Assembly (NCBI GenBank): GCA_031553195.1
Contig: JAVBLV010000064.1
Location: forward strand, 1 to 64,000
Length of the DNA: 64,000 nt
DNA from: JAVBLV01 sp031553195
GTDB taxonomy: Bacteria > Bacteroidota > Bacteroidia > Bacteroidales > P3
Direction: 5' to 3'
Below are positions 52,604-61,822 of this stretch, in pieces. The notes under the pieces were generated by a model that ran no database searches, had not been told where the DNA came from, and saw nothing but the letters and a program-made list of their open reading frames with translations. Each line of letters opens with the position of its first letter. The stretch's first letter is position 1. The position numbers and the translations under genes were made by a program.

Positions 52604-53299
52604 ATGAGAAAAATAGTTCTTACCTTGCTTTTTTGCGTCCTTTCCGTATACGCTTTTGCCCAGATTCAGAGTGTGGGCGTGGATGAATTTGAAAAGAGGC
52701 TTATTACCACAAAAGGCGAACAATTAATAGATGTTCGTACGCCGCAGGAGTTTGAAAAATATCGTATTCAAAGCGCTCGGAACATCAACTTCAAGGATAC
52801 AAACTTTCGTAAGGAAATCGGCAAATTGGATAAAAATAAACCCGTGTTGATTTATTGCTTGTCGGGCGCTCGTAGCAAGGCGGCATTGAAAGCGTTTCAG
52901 GATGCCGGATTCAAAACGGTTTATGATTTAAGCGGCGGAATCAATGCTTGGTCAAAAGCAGGAAAGTCCATAGACCAAGATCTTTCGGGCAAAGGAGAAT
53001 TTTCGACAAAAGATTATGATTCCATTACTTCTGCCAAAGGCTATGTATTGGTCGATTTTTATGCGCCTTGGTGCGGTCCTTGCCGGAAAATGTTACCCAT
53101 GGTCGAAGATTTGTCCAAAAGCTATCCTGATAAATTTAGACTTCTGACTGTCGACTTCGACCAAAACCGTTTGTTAGCCAAAGAGCGAAAGATAAGCAAT
53201 GTTCCTTATTTAATAGTTTTCAAAGATGGGAAAAAGATTTGGGAGAAAAATGGCGAAGCAAGTAAAGAAGAGTTGATGAAAATTTTGAAAATCAATTAG
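52604..53299 (+). CDS. Secreted rhodanese-thioredoxin fusion protein
   Basis: A 231-residue periplasmic protein: signal peptide MRKIVLTLLFCVLSVYAFA, a rhodanese domain (about 25-125) with LIDVRTPQEFEKYRIQSARN and the active-site loop YCLSGARSKAA, and a thioredoxin domain (about 130-231) with the redox motif FYAPWCGPCRKMLPM. Each catalytic Cys is present. The fusion suggests that a persulfide or thiol on the rhodanese loop is reduced by the thioredoxin half, in the periplasm. It is 18 bp from the next gene and probably cotranscribed. Confidence 0.9.
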   Translation: MRKIVLTLLFCVLSVYAFAQIQSVGVDEFEKRLITTKGEQLIDVRTPQEFEKYRIQSARNINFKDTNFRKEIGKLDKNKPVLIYCLSGARSKAALKAFQDAGFKTVYDLSGGINAWSKAGKSIDQDLSGKGEFSTKDYDSITSAKGYVLVDFYAPWCGPCRKMLPMVEDLSKSYPDKFRLLTVDFDQNRLLAKERKISNVPYLIVFKDGKKIWEKNGEASKEELMKILKIN

Positions 53300-53317
53300 A
53301 AGTAAATTGCAAATCAG

Positions 53318-54040
53318 ATGGCTTATTCCAAAAGACGCATTGTTTTAAAAAAAGCGTTGAAAATAATTGGGTTTGTTTTGCTTGTCTTTATTGATTTTAC
53401 TTTATTGTACTTTGCCGCCGCATTTTGTCTCTCCAGAATTACCATTTCCGCTGAAAAGACAGAAGATCCCAGAGAAATAACTATTTATATTAAAACCAAT
53501 GGCGCGCATACGGATATCGTTGTTCCGGTATCTAATGACCAAATGAACTGGAGCAAAGAAGTAAAATATACAAATAACGTTTCGAAAGACACGGGTTATC
53601 AATATCTTGGAATAGGCTGGGGCGATAAAGGCTTTTATTTGGATACTCCTACCTGGTCGGATTTAAAATTATCTACTGCTTTCAGGGCCGTTTTTTGGCT
53701 GAGTACCACTGCTATGCATACCACCTATTATAAAGAAATACATGAGGATGACCATTGTAAAAAAATCCTTATCACAAAAGGGCAGTATGAAAGGTTGGTG
53801 AATTATATCACTGATCGTTTCCAAAAAGATGCCGAAGGACATTTTATAAACATTAAAACAAATGCAAATTATGGTAAAACAGATGCTTTTTATGAGGCTA
53901 AAGGACGCTATAATTTGTTTTTTACTTGCAATGCATGGGCAAATAAGGCATTGAAAGTAAGCGGTCAGAAATGTTGCGTTTGGACTGTTTTTGATAAAGG
54001 AATTTTTTTGAAATATGATAAGGGTTCTATGAATAAATAA
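53318..54040 (+). CDS. DUF2459 / TIGR02117 family protein
   Basis: A 240-residue protein with one N-terminal membrane segment (IIGFVLLVFIDFTLLYFAAA) and the family signature IYIKTNGAHTDIVVPV, LGIGWGDKGFYLDTPTWSDL, AMHTTYY and YNLFFTCNAWANKALKVSGQ. The conserved His and Cys resemble a papain-like or permuted peptidase arrangement, which is inference; the function is unknown. It follows the rhodanese-thioredoxin gene by 18 bases. Confidence 0.87.
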   Translation: MAYSKRRIVLKKALKIIGFVLLVFIDFTLLYFAAAFCLSRITISAEKTEDPREITIYIKTNGAHTDIVVPVSNDQMNWSKEVKYTNNVSKDTGYQYLGIGWGDKGFYLDTPTWSDLKLSTAFRAVFWLSTTAMHTTYYKEIHEDDHCKKILITKGQYERLVNYITDRFQKDAEGHFINIKTNANYGKTDAFYEAKGRYNLFFTCNAWANKALKVSGQKCCVWTVFDKGIFLKYDKGSMNK

Positions 54041-54116
54041 TCCTTAAAATTGAAATTTAGATAATGCATTCTTAAATTCTGAATGAAGAGAAAAACAGAT
54101 AAAACCTTAAAACCCA

Positions 54117-54443
54117 ATGACGTTAGAACAATTACAAAAAGAAGTGGATTTATGGATTAAAACACATGGCGTCAGATATTTCAATGAATTAACAAATATG
54201 GCGTTGCTTACGGAAGAGGTTGGAGAGGTTGCTAGAATTATTTCCAGGAAATATGGAGAGCAATCTTCCAAAACGGAAGATAAAGATAAAAGCCTTGATG
54301 ATGAATTGGCCGATGTGCTATTTGTATTAATTTGCCTTGCCAATCAAACAAATGTTGATCTGACAGAAGCGGTTAAGCGGAATATGGAAAAGAAAACATC
54401 TCGGGATAAGGAACGGCACGCTAATAACCCCAAATTAATCTAA
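54117..54443 (+). CDS. MazG-like nucleotide pyrophosphohydrolase
   Basis: A 108-residue all-alpha MazG-type protein: FNELTNMALLTEEVGEVARI then SLDDELADVLFVLICLANQT give the ExxE...ExxD metal-binding motif. It should hydrolyse nucleoside triphosphates to monophosphates. Its stop is 12 bases before the next gene's ATG, so the two are cotranscribed. Confidence 0.9.
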   Translation: MTLEQLQKEVDLWIKTHGVRYFNELTNMALLTEEVGEVARIISRKYGEQSSKTEDKDKSLDDELADVLFVLICLANQTNVDLTEAVKRNMEKKTSRDKERHANNPKLI

Positions 54444-54455
54444 TTGTCATACTTT

Positions 54456-55187
54456 ATGGAGGCTATGATTTTTTCTGCAGGATTAGGAACTCGTCTGCAA
54501 CAATTTACTTGTGATAGGCCCAAAGCTTTGGTTGAAATAAATGGGAAAACATTGTTGGAAATCAATATTAACCGTTTAATCTCATATGGGTTTAACCATA
54601 TAGTCATTAATATCCACCATTTTGCAGATCAAATGGTTGAATTTTTGAATAATCATACTTTTAACGCTAAAATATTCATTTCGGATGAACGCAATGAATT
54701 GTTGGATACCGGCGGCGGGTTATTGAAAGCATTGCCTTTGTTCTCACGGAAGAACCCTATTTTGTTACATAATGTAGATGTGTTATCAAATTTAAATTTG
54801 ACCGATGTATACCATTCTCATCTGAAATCTTCCGCAATGGCCTCTTTGGCGGTAAGCAAGCGCGATACGTCACGTTATTTTTTATTTTGTGAGGATCGTT
54901 TGTGCGGATGGAAAAATTATTCTACAGGCCAGATCATTTCTGACATTTCAAATGAAGGACAATTTAAAGAACTTGCTTTTAGTGGAATACACGTAATTAA
55001 TCCCGACCTATGTCAATTTGTGAAACATACGGGAAAATTCTCCATGACGGAGTTATACTTAGATACTTATCAGAATTTTGAAATAAAAAGTTACGTCCAT
55101 GACGCCAAAGATTGGTTGGATGTGGGAACGCCTAAAACCTTGGAAATGGCCAGAACATTTATATTGGAATCTATGAACTCAAATTGA
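54456..55187 (+). CDS. NDP-sugar nucleotidyltransferase (MurU-like)
   Basis: A 243-residue single-domain nucleotidyltransferase: SAGLGTRLQQFTCDRPKALV (nucleotide loop and PKAL/PKPL-type Lys), INIHHFADQM, DERNELLDTGGGLLKALPLF, HNVDVLSN and LDVGTPKTLEMA. The ELLDTGGGLLKALP pattern resembles MurU (MurNAc-1-phosphate uridylyltransferase) as well as mannose-1-phosphate guanylyltransferases. The start is ATG 54456; the frame is open upstream to TTG 54444. No kinase partner (AmgK type) is adjacent. Confidence 0.86.
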   Translation: MEAMIFSAGLGTRLQQFTCDRPKALVEINGKTLLEININRLISYGFNHIVINIHHFADQMVEFLNNHTFNAKIFISDERNELLDTGGGLLKALPLFSRKNPILLHNVDVLSNLNLTDVYHSHLKSSAMASLAVSKRDTSRYFLFCEDRLCGWKNYSTGQIISDISNEGQFKELAFSGIHVINPDLCQFVKHTGKFSMTELYLDTYQNFEIKSYVHDAKDWLDVGTPKTLEMARTFILESMNSN

Positions 55188-55395
55188 ATAACACGAAAAA
55201 ATCATAGGAAAATTCTGAAAAAGCGAATCTATTCTTTCTGAAATCTTTTCTTGTTAAACAGTTTGTTTGCGTTTATCATCAAAAAACCGTAATATTGCAT
55301 CCTTATTATTGGGGTATAAGGATTTGAAAAAATGGATTTTGCAATAATTAATTGATCTTTTGTATGAAAGATTCGATTTGTTTTATGCGTTAAGT

Positions 55396-56307
55396 ATGAG
55401 AAATAAAAGAAAGATTATATTAACGGGAGTAATGGCTTTATTATTATGGTCTTGCGGAGTAAAGCAGAATGCCTATGATGCATCGGGCATATTTGAGGCC
55501 ACAGAAGTTATCGTTTCTGCCGAAATAAGCGGTAAAATCATGGAGTTTTCGATTGAAGAAGGCCAGAAATTGCAAGCAAACACTTTTGTAGGTTACATTG
55601 ATAGTACGCAGTTATACTTGAAAAAGATGCAATTACTAACCAATGTGAAAGCAAATGAAACTCGTCGTCCCGATATTCTTAAGCAAATAGCTGTTACCGA
55701 ACAACAGATTGCTACTGCAAGAACCGAACAAAAACGTTTTGAGAATCTGTTAAAATCCAATGCCGCTAATCAAAAGCAATTAGATGATATTAATGCGCAA
55801 ATTTCGCTGTTGGAGAAGCAATTAACGGCGCAAAAGTCCACATTGGAAAAAAATAATAAGGGAATTACTGAAGAAAGTTCCGGCATTGAAATTCAGATTG
55901 CGCAAATAGAAGATCAATTACAAAAATGTAAAATCGTAAGTCCTATTACAGGCGTTGTATTGGCTAAATATGCCGAAAAAGGAGAGTTGGCTCTTCAGGG
56001 GAAGGCTTTATTTAGTATTGCAGACATAGAAAATATGATTCTGAGGGCGTATATTACTTCCGGTCAACTTACTCAATTTAAATTGGGACAATCTGTAAGT
56101 GTATTTACCGATTTGGGAGAAAAAGGGAGAAAAGAGTATAAGGGAGCTATTACGTGGATATCTGATAAATATGAGTTTACGCCCAAAACGATTCAAACGA
56201 AAGACGAGCGCGCCAATTTAGTATATGCGGTTAAGATAGCGGTAAAGAACGACGGTTACTTAAAAATCGGCATGTATGGAGAATTAGGGATAAAAGGCGA
56301 TCAATAA
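55396..56307 (+). CDS. HlyD-family membrane-fusion lipoprotein
   Basis: A 303-residue adaptor: signal peptide and lipobox (GVMALLLWSC), a lipoyl/barrel-sandwich half (FEATEVIVSAEISGKIMEFS), a coiled-coil hairpin (QIATARTEQKRFENLLKSNA, then QLDDINAQISLLEKQLTAQK), the second half (KIVSPITGVVLAKYAEKGEL), and a beta-barrel (ILRAYITSGQLTQFKLGQSV). Such adaptors connect an inner-membrane ABC or MFS pump with an outer-membrane channel, but no pump gene follows: rsmA is next. The start is ATG 55396; the longer frame from TTG 55360 would precede the signal peptide. Confidence 0.88.
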   Translation: MRNKRKIILTGVMALLLWSCGVKQNAYDASGIFEATEVIVSAEISGKIMEFSIEEGQKLQANTFVGYIDSTQLYLKKMQLLTNVKANETRRPDILKQIAVTEQQIATARTEQKRFENLLKSNAANQKQLDDINAQISLLEKQLTAQKSTLEKNNKGITEESSGIEIQIAQIEDQLQKCKIVSPITGVVLAKYAEKGELALQGKALFSIADIENMILRAYITSGQLTQFKLGQSVSVFTDLGEKGRKEYKGAITWISDKYEFTPKTIQTKDERANLVYAVKIAVKNDGYLKIGMYGELGIKGDQ

Positions 56308-56331
56308 ATAAAACGATAATTTTCAAAATAA

Positions 56332-56339
56332 TAGTTTTG
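56332..56339 (+). promoter_or_regulatory. Candidate -7 box of rsmA
   Basis: TAGTTTTG matches TAnnTTTG only 8 bases before the rsmA ATG, implying a nearly leaderless mRNA if used. Confidence 0.25.
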
Positions 56340-56346
56340 TAATTGT

Positions 56347-57105
56347 ATGGTACGTGCGAAAAAATTTCTGGGACAGCACTTTTTAAAAGATGAAAATATT
56401 GCGCAGAATATTGTAGATAAAATTAGTTTACAAACGAAGAACATTTTGGAGATAGGTCCTGGAATGGGTGTTTTAACAAAATATTTATTGAATATTCCGG
56501 AAATAAATCTAAAGCTTGTTGAAATTGATACTGAATCTGTTGAATTCCTTTATCAGAAGTATCCGCAATTGAAGGGACGAATTATAGAAGGCGATTTTTT
56601 AAAGTTGGATTCAACCTTTTTTGAAGAACATTTTACAATTATAGGCAATTTCCCATACAATATTTCGAGCCAGATCTTATTCAAAACCTTTGAAAACAGA
56701 AATAATATTCCCGAATTAGTCGGGATGTTTCAAAAAGAAGTGGCAGAACGCGTTGCCGCTAAACCTGGCAAAAAAGATTATGGAATATTAAGCGTTTTGT
56801 TATCGGCATTTTATGATATTGAATACTTGTTTACTGTGGATGAACATGTTTTCAATCCTCCGCCTAAAGTAAAGTCCGCAGTTATCCGGTTGAGGCGAAA
56901 CAATACTAAATCATTGGATTGTGGCGAAGAAGCATTTGTCAAGGTAGTAAAAACAGCATTTAATCAGCGTAGGAAAACCTTGAGAAATGCATTGAAACCT
57001 TTAAATAAACCATTTGATACCTCGTGTGAAGATCTTTTGAGTAAACGCGCCGAACAACTATCCGTAGATGATTTTGTAAGAATTACATCCTCCCTTTTTC
57101 CATAG
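56347..57105 (+). CDS. rsmA: 16S rRNA (adenine1518/1519-N6)-dimethyltransferase
   Basis: A 252-residue KsgA/RsmA: start VRAKKFLGQHFLKDENIAQ, the SAM motif ILEIGPGMGVLTKYLL, the catalytic IGNFPYNISSQILF (NxPY), and the C-terminal FNPPPKVKSAVIRL with FNQRRKTLRNAL. It dimethylates two adjacent adenines in helix 45 during 30S maturation. The length is normal. Confidence 0.96.
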   Translation: MVRAKKFLGQHFLKDENIAQNIVDKISLQTKNILEIGPGMGVLTKYLLNIPEINLKLVEIDTESVEFLYQKYPQLKGRIIEGDFLKLDSTFFEEHFTIIGNFPYNISSQILFKTFENRNNIPELVGMFQKEVAERVAAKPGKKDYGILSVLLSAFYDIEYLFTVDEHVFNPPPKVKSAVIRLRRNNTKSLDCGEEAFVKVVKTAFNQRRKTLRNALKPLNKPFDTSCEDLLSKRAEQLSVDDFVRITSSLFP

Positions 57106-57310
57106 ATAAAAATAATTTAGGCGTTCAAATTTTCTTGAAAAGATTTAAAAAATCGATACCCTTATTAAATGAAGATTTCAGAATTATTTTACTGTAATTC
57201 TGATAAATGTATTTCCTAGGGTAGAAATATTGATTTTAAATTATTTAGTTGTTAAATCAATGGAATATCGGCTTCATAGGGAAAATTTTAAGTCCCGTAC
57301 TAAATAGTTT

Positions 57311-57391
57311 CTCAGAAATTGTTCAAAATTTTATAGAACAGATTTTGAGATTCAAAATATTTTATAGAAAAATTTTTAGACAACCTCTCAG
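57311..57391. repeat. Shortened copy of the AAGAGGTTGT inverted-repeat element
   Basis: CTCAGAAATTGTTCAAAATT at 57311 and the inverted AATTTTTAGACAACCTCTCAG ending at 57391 (final 19 bases TTTTTAGACAACCTCTCAG) resemble the two ends of the element at 52238-52402. Inner arms ATTTTGAG and CAAAATATTTTATAG are also shared, and most of the middle is missing. It lies in the 404-bp gap after rsmA. Confidence 0.6.
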
Positions 57392-57401
57392 TACTTATTA
57401 G

Positions 57402-57409
57402 TAATTTTG
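57402..57409 (+). promoter_or_regulatory. Candidate -7 box of the DUF4175 operon
   Basis: TAATTTTG matches TAnnTTTG, directly after the shortened inverted-repeat element and about 100 bases before ATG 57510. Confidence 0.4.
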
Positions 57410-57509
57410 TACGTTAATTTAAAGCAATATCCGCAGGGAGAAAAGTTTATTTTTTAAGAGGTAAAAAAGGAAAATATTTTCTTTTTGGGAGAGAGAAAGA
57501 GAATCAATT

Positions 57510-60500
57510 ATGAATGTATTAATCAAGAAATTAGATGAATTTATCCGTCGGTATTACAAGAATCGTCTGTTAGAAGGCGCGTTGTATACAGTTGGATTAT
57601 TAGTAGGTTTCTTTTTAATAGTCAATGTATTTGAATATTTTGGGAATTTTGGAATCGTTATTCGTACCATTTTATTTTGGCTGTATTTATTGGCGGCGTT
57701 TGCCGTAATATGGTATTATGTCCTGATTCCGATATTTAAAATATACAAATTTGGGAAGATCATCAGTTATGAAGAAGCGGCGCGTATTATAGGGAAACAT
57801 TTTCCCGAAGTAAGCGACAAATTGTTGAATGCGATACAACTACAAAACCTGTCCAACGAATCGGATTCGGAATTATTAAAAGCAAGTATTCAACAAAAAA
57901 CCAATCAGCTTAGCCCGGTTCCTTTTGTCAAAGCTATTGATTATTCAAAAAATAAGAAATATTTGAAATACGCGGTTATTCCGCTTGCCGTACTATTGGG
58001 ACTTTTAATTACTCTACCGTCGTTTATTACAGGCCCTTCAAAACGTATTTTACAGCATTCCACCTATTTTGAGAAACCGGCTCCCTTCCAGTTTATAATC
58101 CAAAATGACACATTGCAAGTTGCTCAACAGGAAGATTTTACTATAAAAGTTAAAACGCAGGGAGACGAATTGCCCGATCAGGTTTTTGTAGAAATAGGAG
58201 GGGTTTCTTACAAAATGAGTAAATCGAATAAGCAAGAATTTAATTATGAATTAAAAAACGTGCAAAAATCGGTTACATTCCGTTTTTCGGCTGTGGAGAT
58301 ATTTTCTCCCGACTATCTGCTTGAAGCGCTTCCTAAGCCGATATTAATCGATTTCCAGGCGCAAATAACGTATCCTTCATATACGGGAAAAAAACCTGAG
58401 ACATTTTCTAATACAGGCGATTTAGTTGTTCCTAAGGGGAGTTCAATTCAGTGGAAATTCCAAACCCGCGACACAAAGACGTTTTCATTTATTTATAATG
58501 ATAAAACGGAAAATATAGAACCTGACGCCAATGGACGTCTTGCTATTAGTAAACGCGTAATGGAGAATGTGCAATATGGCTTTTTTACAACCAACCAATA
58601 TATCTCTGCTCATGATTCCCTGAAATATTCTGTTACTTCGATAGAAGATGCATATCCTCAAATTATTGTTTTCGAACAGCGGGATTCGTTAATTCCCAAT
58701 CGCGTTTTCTTCAAAGGGCAAATAAAAGATGATTATGGATTTTCGAAATTACAGTTTAAAATAAACAAAACCAATTCCGAAGATACAAGTGTACATGATT
58801 TGACTGCCAGTAACTTGAATATAGATTTGAGTAAGGACGCCCAAGAGTTTTATCATTATTTCGATTTGGCGAATTTACAAATTATGCCTGGCGATAGAGT
58901 TGAATATTATTTTCAAGTTTGGGATAACGATGGAATAAATGGAGCCAAGTCAACAGTTTCCAAAACATTTGTAATAGAAATTCCCGGGTTGAAGCAAATT
59001 GATGAAGCAAACGAAAAAACAAGCAAGCAAATACAGGAGCAGGCCATTCAATCCATGTCGGAAATCAAGAAGATACAAAAAGAAATTAATGAGTTAATGA
59101 AGAAACTGGTAGATAAGAAAGAACTCAATTGGCAGGATAAAAAACAATTGGAAGAGTTGGCCAAAAAGGAGCAACAGTTAAAACAAAGCATACAGGAAAT
59201 TCAGCAAAAAGTTCAGCAAAATAATTTATTGGAGCAACAATACAAAGACTTAGATCCTGCTATTGTAGAAAAGCAGAAACAATTGGAGAAACTATTCAAT
59301 GAATTGATGAATAATGATTTAAAAGATCTTTTCAATGAATTAGACAAATTGATGCGGCAAGTTGACAAAGATAAAATAAAAGAATCGTTGGATAACATCA
59401 AGATGAATAATGAAAACATTGAAAAACAATTGGATAGGGATATTGAATTGATGAAGCGGCTGGATGTGGAAAAACGTTTGGAGGATGCCATTCAACAAAC
59501 GCAAAAACTAGCTGAAAAACAACGTCAACTTTCTGAAGAAAGCAAAAAGAATAATAATTCCTCGGAAGATGCTCAAAAAAAGCAAGAACAGCTCAATCAG
59601 GAATTTCAAGATTTGAAAAAACAATTGGACGATATCCAAAAGAAAAATTCGGAACTGGAATCTCCCCAGGATTTCAAACGGAATGAGAATCTGGAAAAGA
59701 ATATACAACAAAGCCAACAAAGCGCTTCCGATCAATTGAAACAGAAAAAGCAAAAAGAGGCGGCTAAAAAACAAGAAGAAGCAGCCGAAAAAATGGAAGA
59801 AATGTCCCAAGAATTGTCGGATATGAAAGACCAAATGGAAGATGAACAGTTGGCCGAAGATGCAGACCAAACCCGTCAATTGCTTAAAAATTTGCTTAAG
59901 ATTTCTTTCGAACAGGAACGGTTGATGGAGCGGTTAAAAGGAGTTTATGTTCAAGATCCGGTTTACCAGGAAATCATTAAGGGACAATCAAAATTGAAAG
60001 ATGATTTCAAAATGGTGGAAGACTCGTTAGCAGCTCTAGGAAAACGTCAAATACAAATTAATTCGATTGTAAATAAGGAGTTATCAATCATCAATTCCCG
60101 CATGGATAGAACCATGGAAAGTTTGCTGATGTTGAATCAAGTGACTTATGGAAGAAATCAAAACACCGGCGCGCAAACGCATCAGCAATATGTAATGACG
60201 TCGATCAATAACTTATCGCTGATTTTGGCGGAATCATTAAGTAAGATGCAACAAAACATGCGGAGTAATTCACAAAAGAAGAAAAGCAGTAGCCGATCGG
60301 GGAATGCATCGTGCGATAATCCTAGTAATGGGAAACCGAAACCCAAATCGAAACCTAAACCGGATGCAAAGTCAATGAGACAGTTGCAGGAGCAATTAAA
60401 CAAGCAGTTAGAGCAATTGAAAGGTGAAATTGAAAAACAAAATAAAGAAGGGAAAAAATCGCGCAAAATTGGGGAAGGAAACCAGCAAAGCGAAGAAGTA

Positions 60501-60920
60501 GCCCGGATGGCCGCTCAACAGGAACAGATCAGGAGGATGATGCAGGAATATAGCAATAAGCTTAAACAAGAATCGGGAGGCAAGGCAAATGGGAATTTAG
60601 ATAATTTGATGCGCGATATGGAACAAACGGAGACGGACATTATTAATAAGACCATTACCCAGCAAACCTTGATGCGTCAACAACAGATATTGACGAAACT
60701 GTTGGAACATGAAAGAGCCCAACAAAAACAAGAGCAAGAGGAAAAAAGAGAGTCAAGAGAAGGAAAAGATACATTTTTTGGTAACCAAAATCCATTTTTG
60801 GAGTATAATAAACTGAAAGGCGCCGAACAAGAGATGATACGAACTACGCCTCCTTCATTTACTTTCTTTTACAAACAGAAGGTAAATGAATATTTTTATA
60901 AATTTGAAGAATCTAAATAA
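57510..60920 (+). CDS. DUF4175 family large membrane-anchored coiled-coil protein
   Basis: An 1136-residue protein. Three membrane segments occupy the first 175 residues (GALYTVGLLVGFFLIVNVF, TILFWLYLLAAFAVIWYYVL, YAVIPLAVLLGLLITLPSF). Beta-rich domains (about 190-490) follow, then 500 residues of Gln/Lys/Glu-rich coiled coil (QEQAIQSMSEIKKIQKEINE and similar), a KPKPKSKPKPDAK hinge near 950, and the C-terminal FLEYNKLKGAEQEMIRTTPP. The layout matches DUF4175 proteins of Bacteroidetes; the role is unknown, perhaps envelope structure. The RsbW-like gene follows 204 bp downstream. Confidence 0.88.
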   Translation: MNVLIKKLDEFIRRYYKNRLLEGALYTVGLLVGFFLIVNVFEYFGNFGIVIRTILFWLYLLAAFAVIWYYVLIPIFKIYKFGKIISYEEAARIIGKHFPEVSDKLLNAIQLQNLSNESDSELLKASIQQKTNQLSPVPFVKAIDYSKNKKYLKYAVIPLAVLLGLLITLPSFITGPSKRILQHSTYFEKPAPFQFIIQNDTLQVAQQEDFTIKVKTQGDELPDQVFVEIGGVSYKMSKSNKQEFNYELKNVQKSVTFRFSAVEIFSPDYLLEALPKPILIDFQAQITYPSYTGKKPETFSNTGDLVVPKGSSIQWKFQTRDTKTFSFIYNDKTENIEPDANGRLAISKRVMENVQYGFFTTNQYISAHDSLKYSVTSIEDAYPQIIVFEQRDSLIPNRVFFKGQIKDDYGFSKLQFKINKTNSEDTSVHDLTASNLNIDLSKDAQEFYHYFDLANLQIMPGDRVEYYFQVWDNDGINGAKSTVSKTFVIEIPGLKQIDEANEKTSKQIQEQAIQSMSEIKKIQKEINELMKKLVDKKELNWQDKKQLEELAKKEQQLKQSIQEIQQKVQQNNLLEQQYKDLDPAIVEKQKQLEKLFNELMNNDLKDLFNELDKLMRQVDKDKIKESLDNIKMNNENIEKQLDRDIELMKRLDVEKRLEDAIQQTQKLAEKQRQLSEESKKNNNSSEDAQKKQEQLNQEFQDLKKQLDDIQKKNSELESPQDFKRNENLEKNIQQSQQSASDQLKQKKQKEAAKKQEEAAEKMEEMSQELSDMKDQMEDEQLAEDADQTRQLLKNLLKISFEQERLMERLKGVYVQDPVYQEIIKGQSKLKDDFKMVEDSLAALGKRQIQINSIVNKELSIINSRMDRTMESLLMLNQVTYGRNQNTGAQTHQQYVMTSINNLSLILAESLSKMQQNMRSNSQKKKSSSRSGNASCDNPSNGKPKPKSKPKPDAKSMRQLQEQLNKQLEQLKGEIEKQNKEGKKSRKIGEGNQQSEEVARMAAQQEQIRRMMQEYSNKLKQESGGKANGNLDNLMRDMEQTETDIINKTITQQTLMRQQQILTKLLEHERAQQKQEQEEKRESREGKDTFFGNQNPFLEYNKLKGAEQEMIRTTPPSFTFFYKQKVNEYFYKFEESK

Positions 60921-61124
60921 AGAAAGTTTTTGGATGTCGAAATATATATCATGGAGCATATATTTCTGTAAATCAAATTCTCTGACTGAATGTTGAAAAC
61001 ATTAAAACGTTAGCTGTAAGATCAAGCTAAAGAGGATCAATCCAAAGGCATGTGCAGGAAAGTCTCTCAAATAAATAAAAGAAAAAGAAGTAAAGAGGGA
61101 GAGAGTTTATAAAATTTGAAACAA

Positions 61125-61610
61125 ATGAAAAAGAAATATGAGGAAATAATTATCCAGTCTCAGGAGAAAGAGATAATAGAAATTCAGGAATTTATAGAGC
61201 ATATCTGCGACAAGTATAACATACATAATTATTTAGGATTATTGTCGGTAGCGGTTATCGAAGCGGTAGAGAATGCGATAAAACATGGAAATCAATTAGA
61301 TCCGAAGAAAAAGGTAAAGATAAAATGTTCTAAAACACACGAAGGGATTTGCATTCGGGTGGAAGATGAAGGGAAAGGTTTTGATTATCGAAAATATAAC
61401 TCTCTTTCTGAAAAAACCGGAAAGGGGGAAGGAATATATTTGATGAAAGCATTAAGTAACCGGTTGAGTTTTCTGGCCAAAGGGAGGATAGTCGAATTAA
61501 TGTTTTTTATTGACGGTATTGAATCGACCCGTACGTTAGAAAGGGCTTCATTCATGCAAAAATATTTTGAGAAACAGCAGGCGCATGTTGAAAAACGCCA
61601 ACGCGCATAG
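61125..61610 (+). CDS. RsbW-like ATP-binding (anti-sigma or serine kinase-type) protein
   Basis: A 161-residue HATPase_c protein: AVIEAVENAIKHGNQLDPKK (N-box), IRVEDEGKGFDYRKYNSLSE (G1 box) and GKGEGIYLMKALSNRLSFLA (G2 box). This is the single-domain form used by RsbW/SpoIIAB anti-sigma kinases. No anti-anti-sigma or sigma gene is adjacent. The start is ATG 61125; the frame extends to TTG 61116. Confidence 0.88.
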   Translation: MKKKYEEIIIQSQEKEIIEIQEFIEHICDKYNIHNYLGLLSVAVIEAVENAIKHGNQLDPKKKVKIKCSKTHEGICIRVEDEGKGFDYRKYNSLSEKTGKGEGIYLMKALSNRLSFLAKGRIVELMFFIDGIESTRTLERASFMQKYFEKQQAHVEKRQRA

Positions 61611-61822
61611 AAATGAACAAGGATAAGAACCAGAGAATGAGGAGAAATTTCCTGTTTTGAGAATTTAAATCTCATTATAAAAGTTTCAATTCTATGAGAA
61701 TCTTGAGGATGATTGGCGAAATTCACTAATTTTATTTCCTTGTTAATTAGTTGCTTCTCTTTCCTGATATACAAAAATTCCTTAAGTACTGTTTTGGCAA
61801 GTTCAAATCTGATATCTATAAA

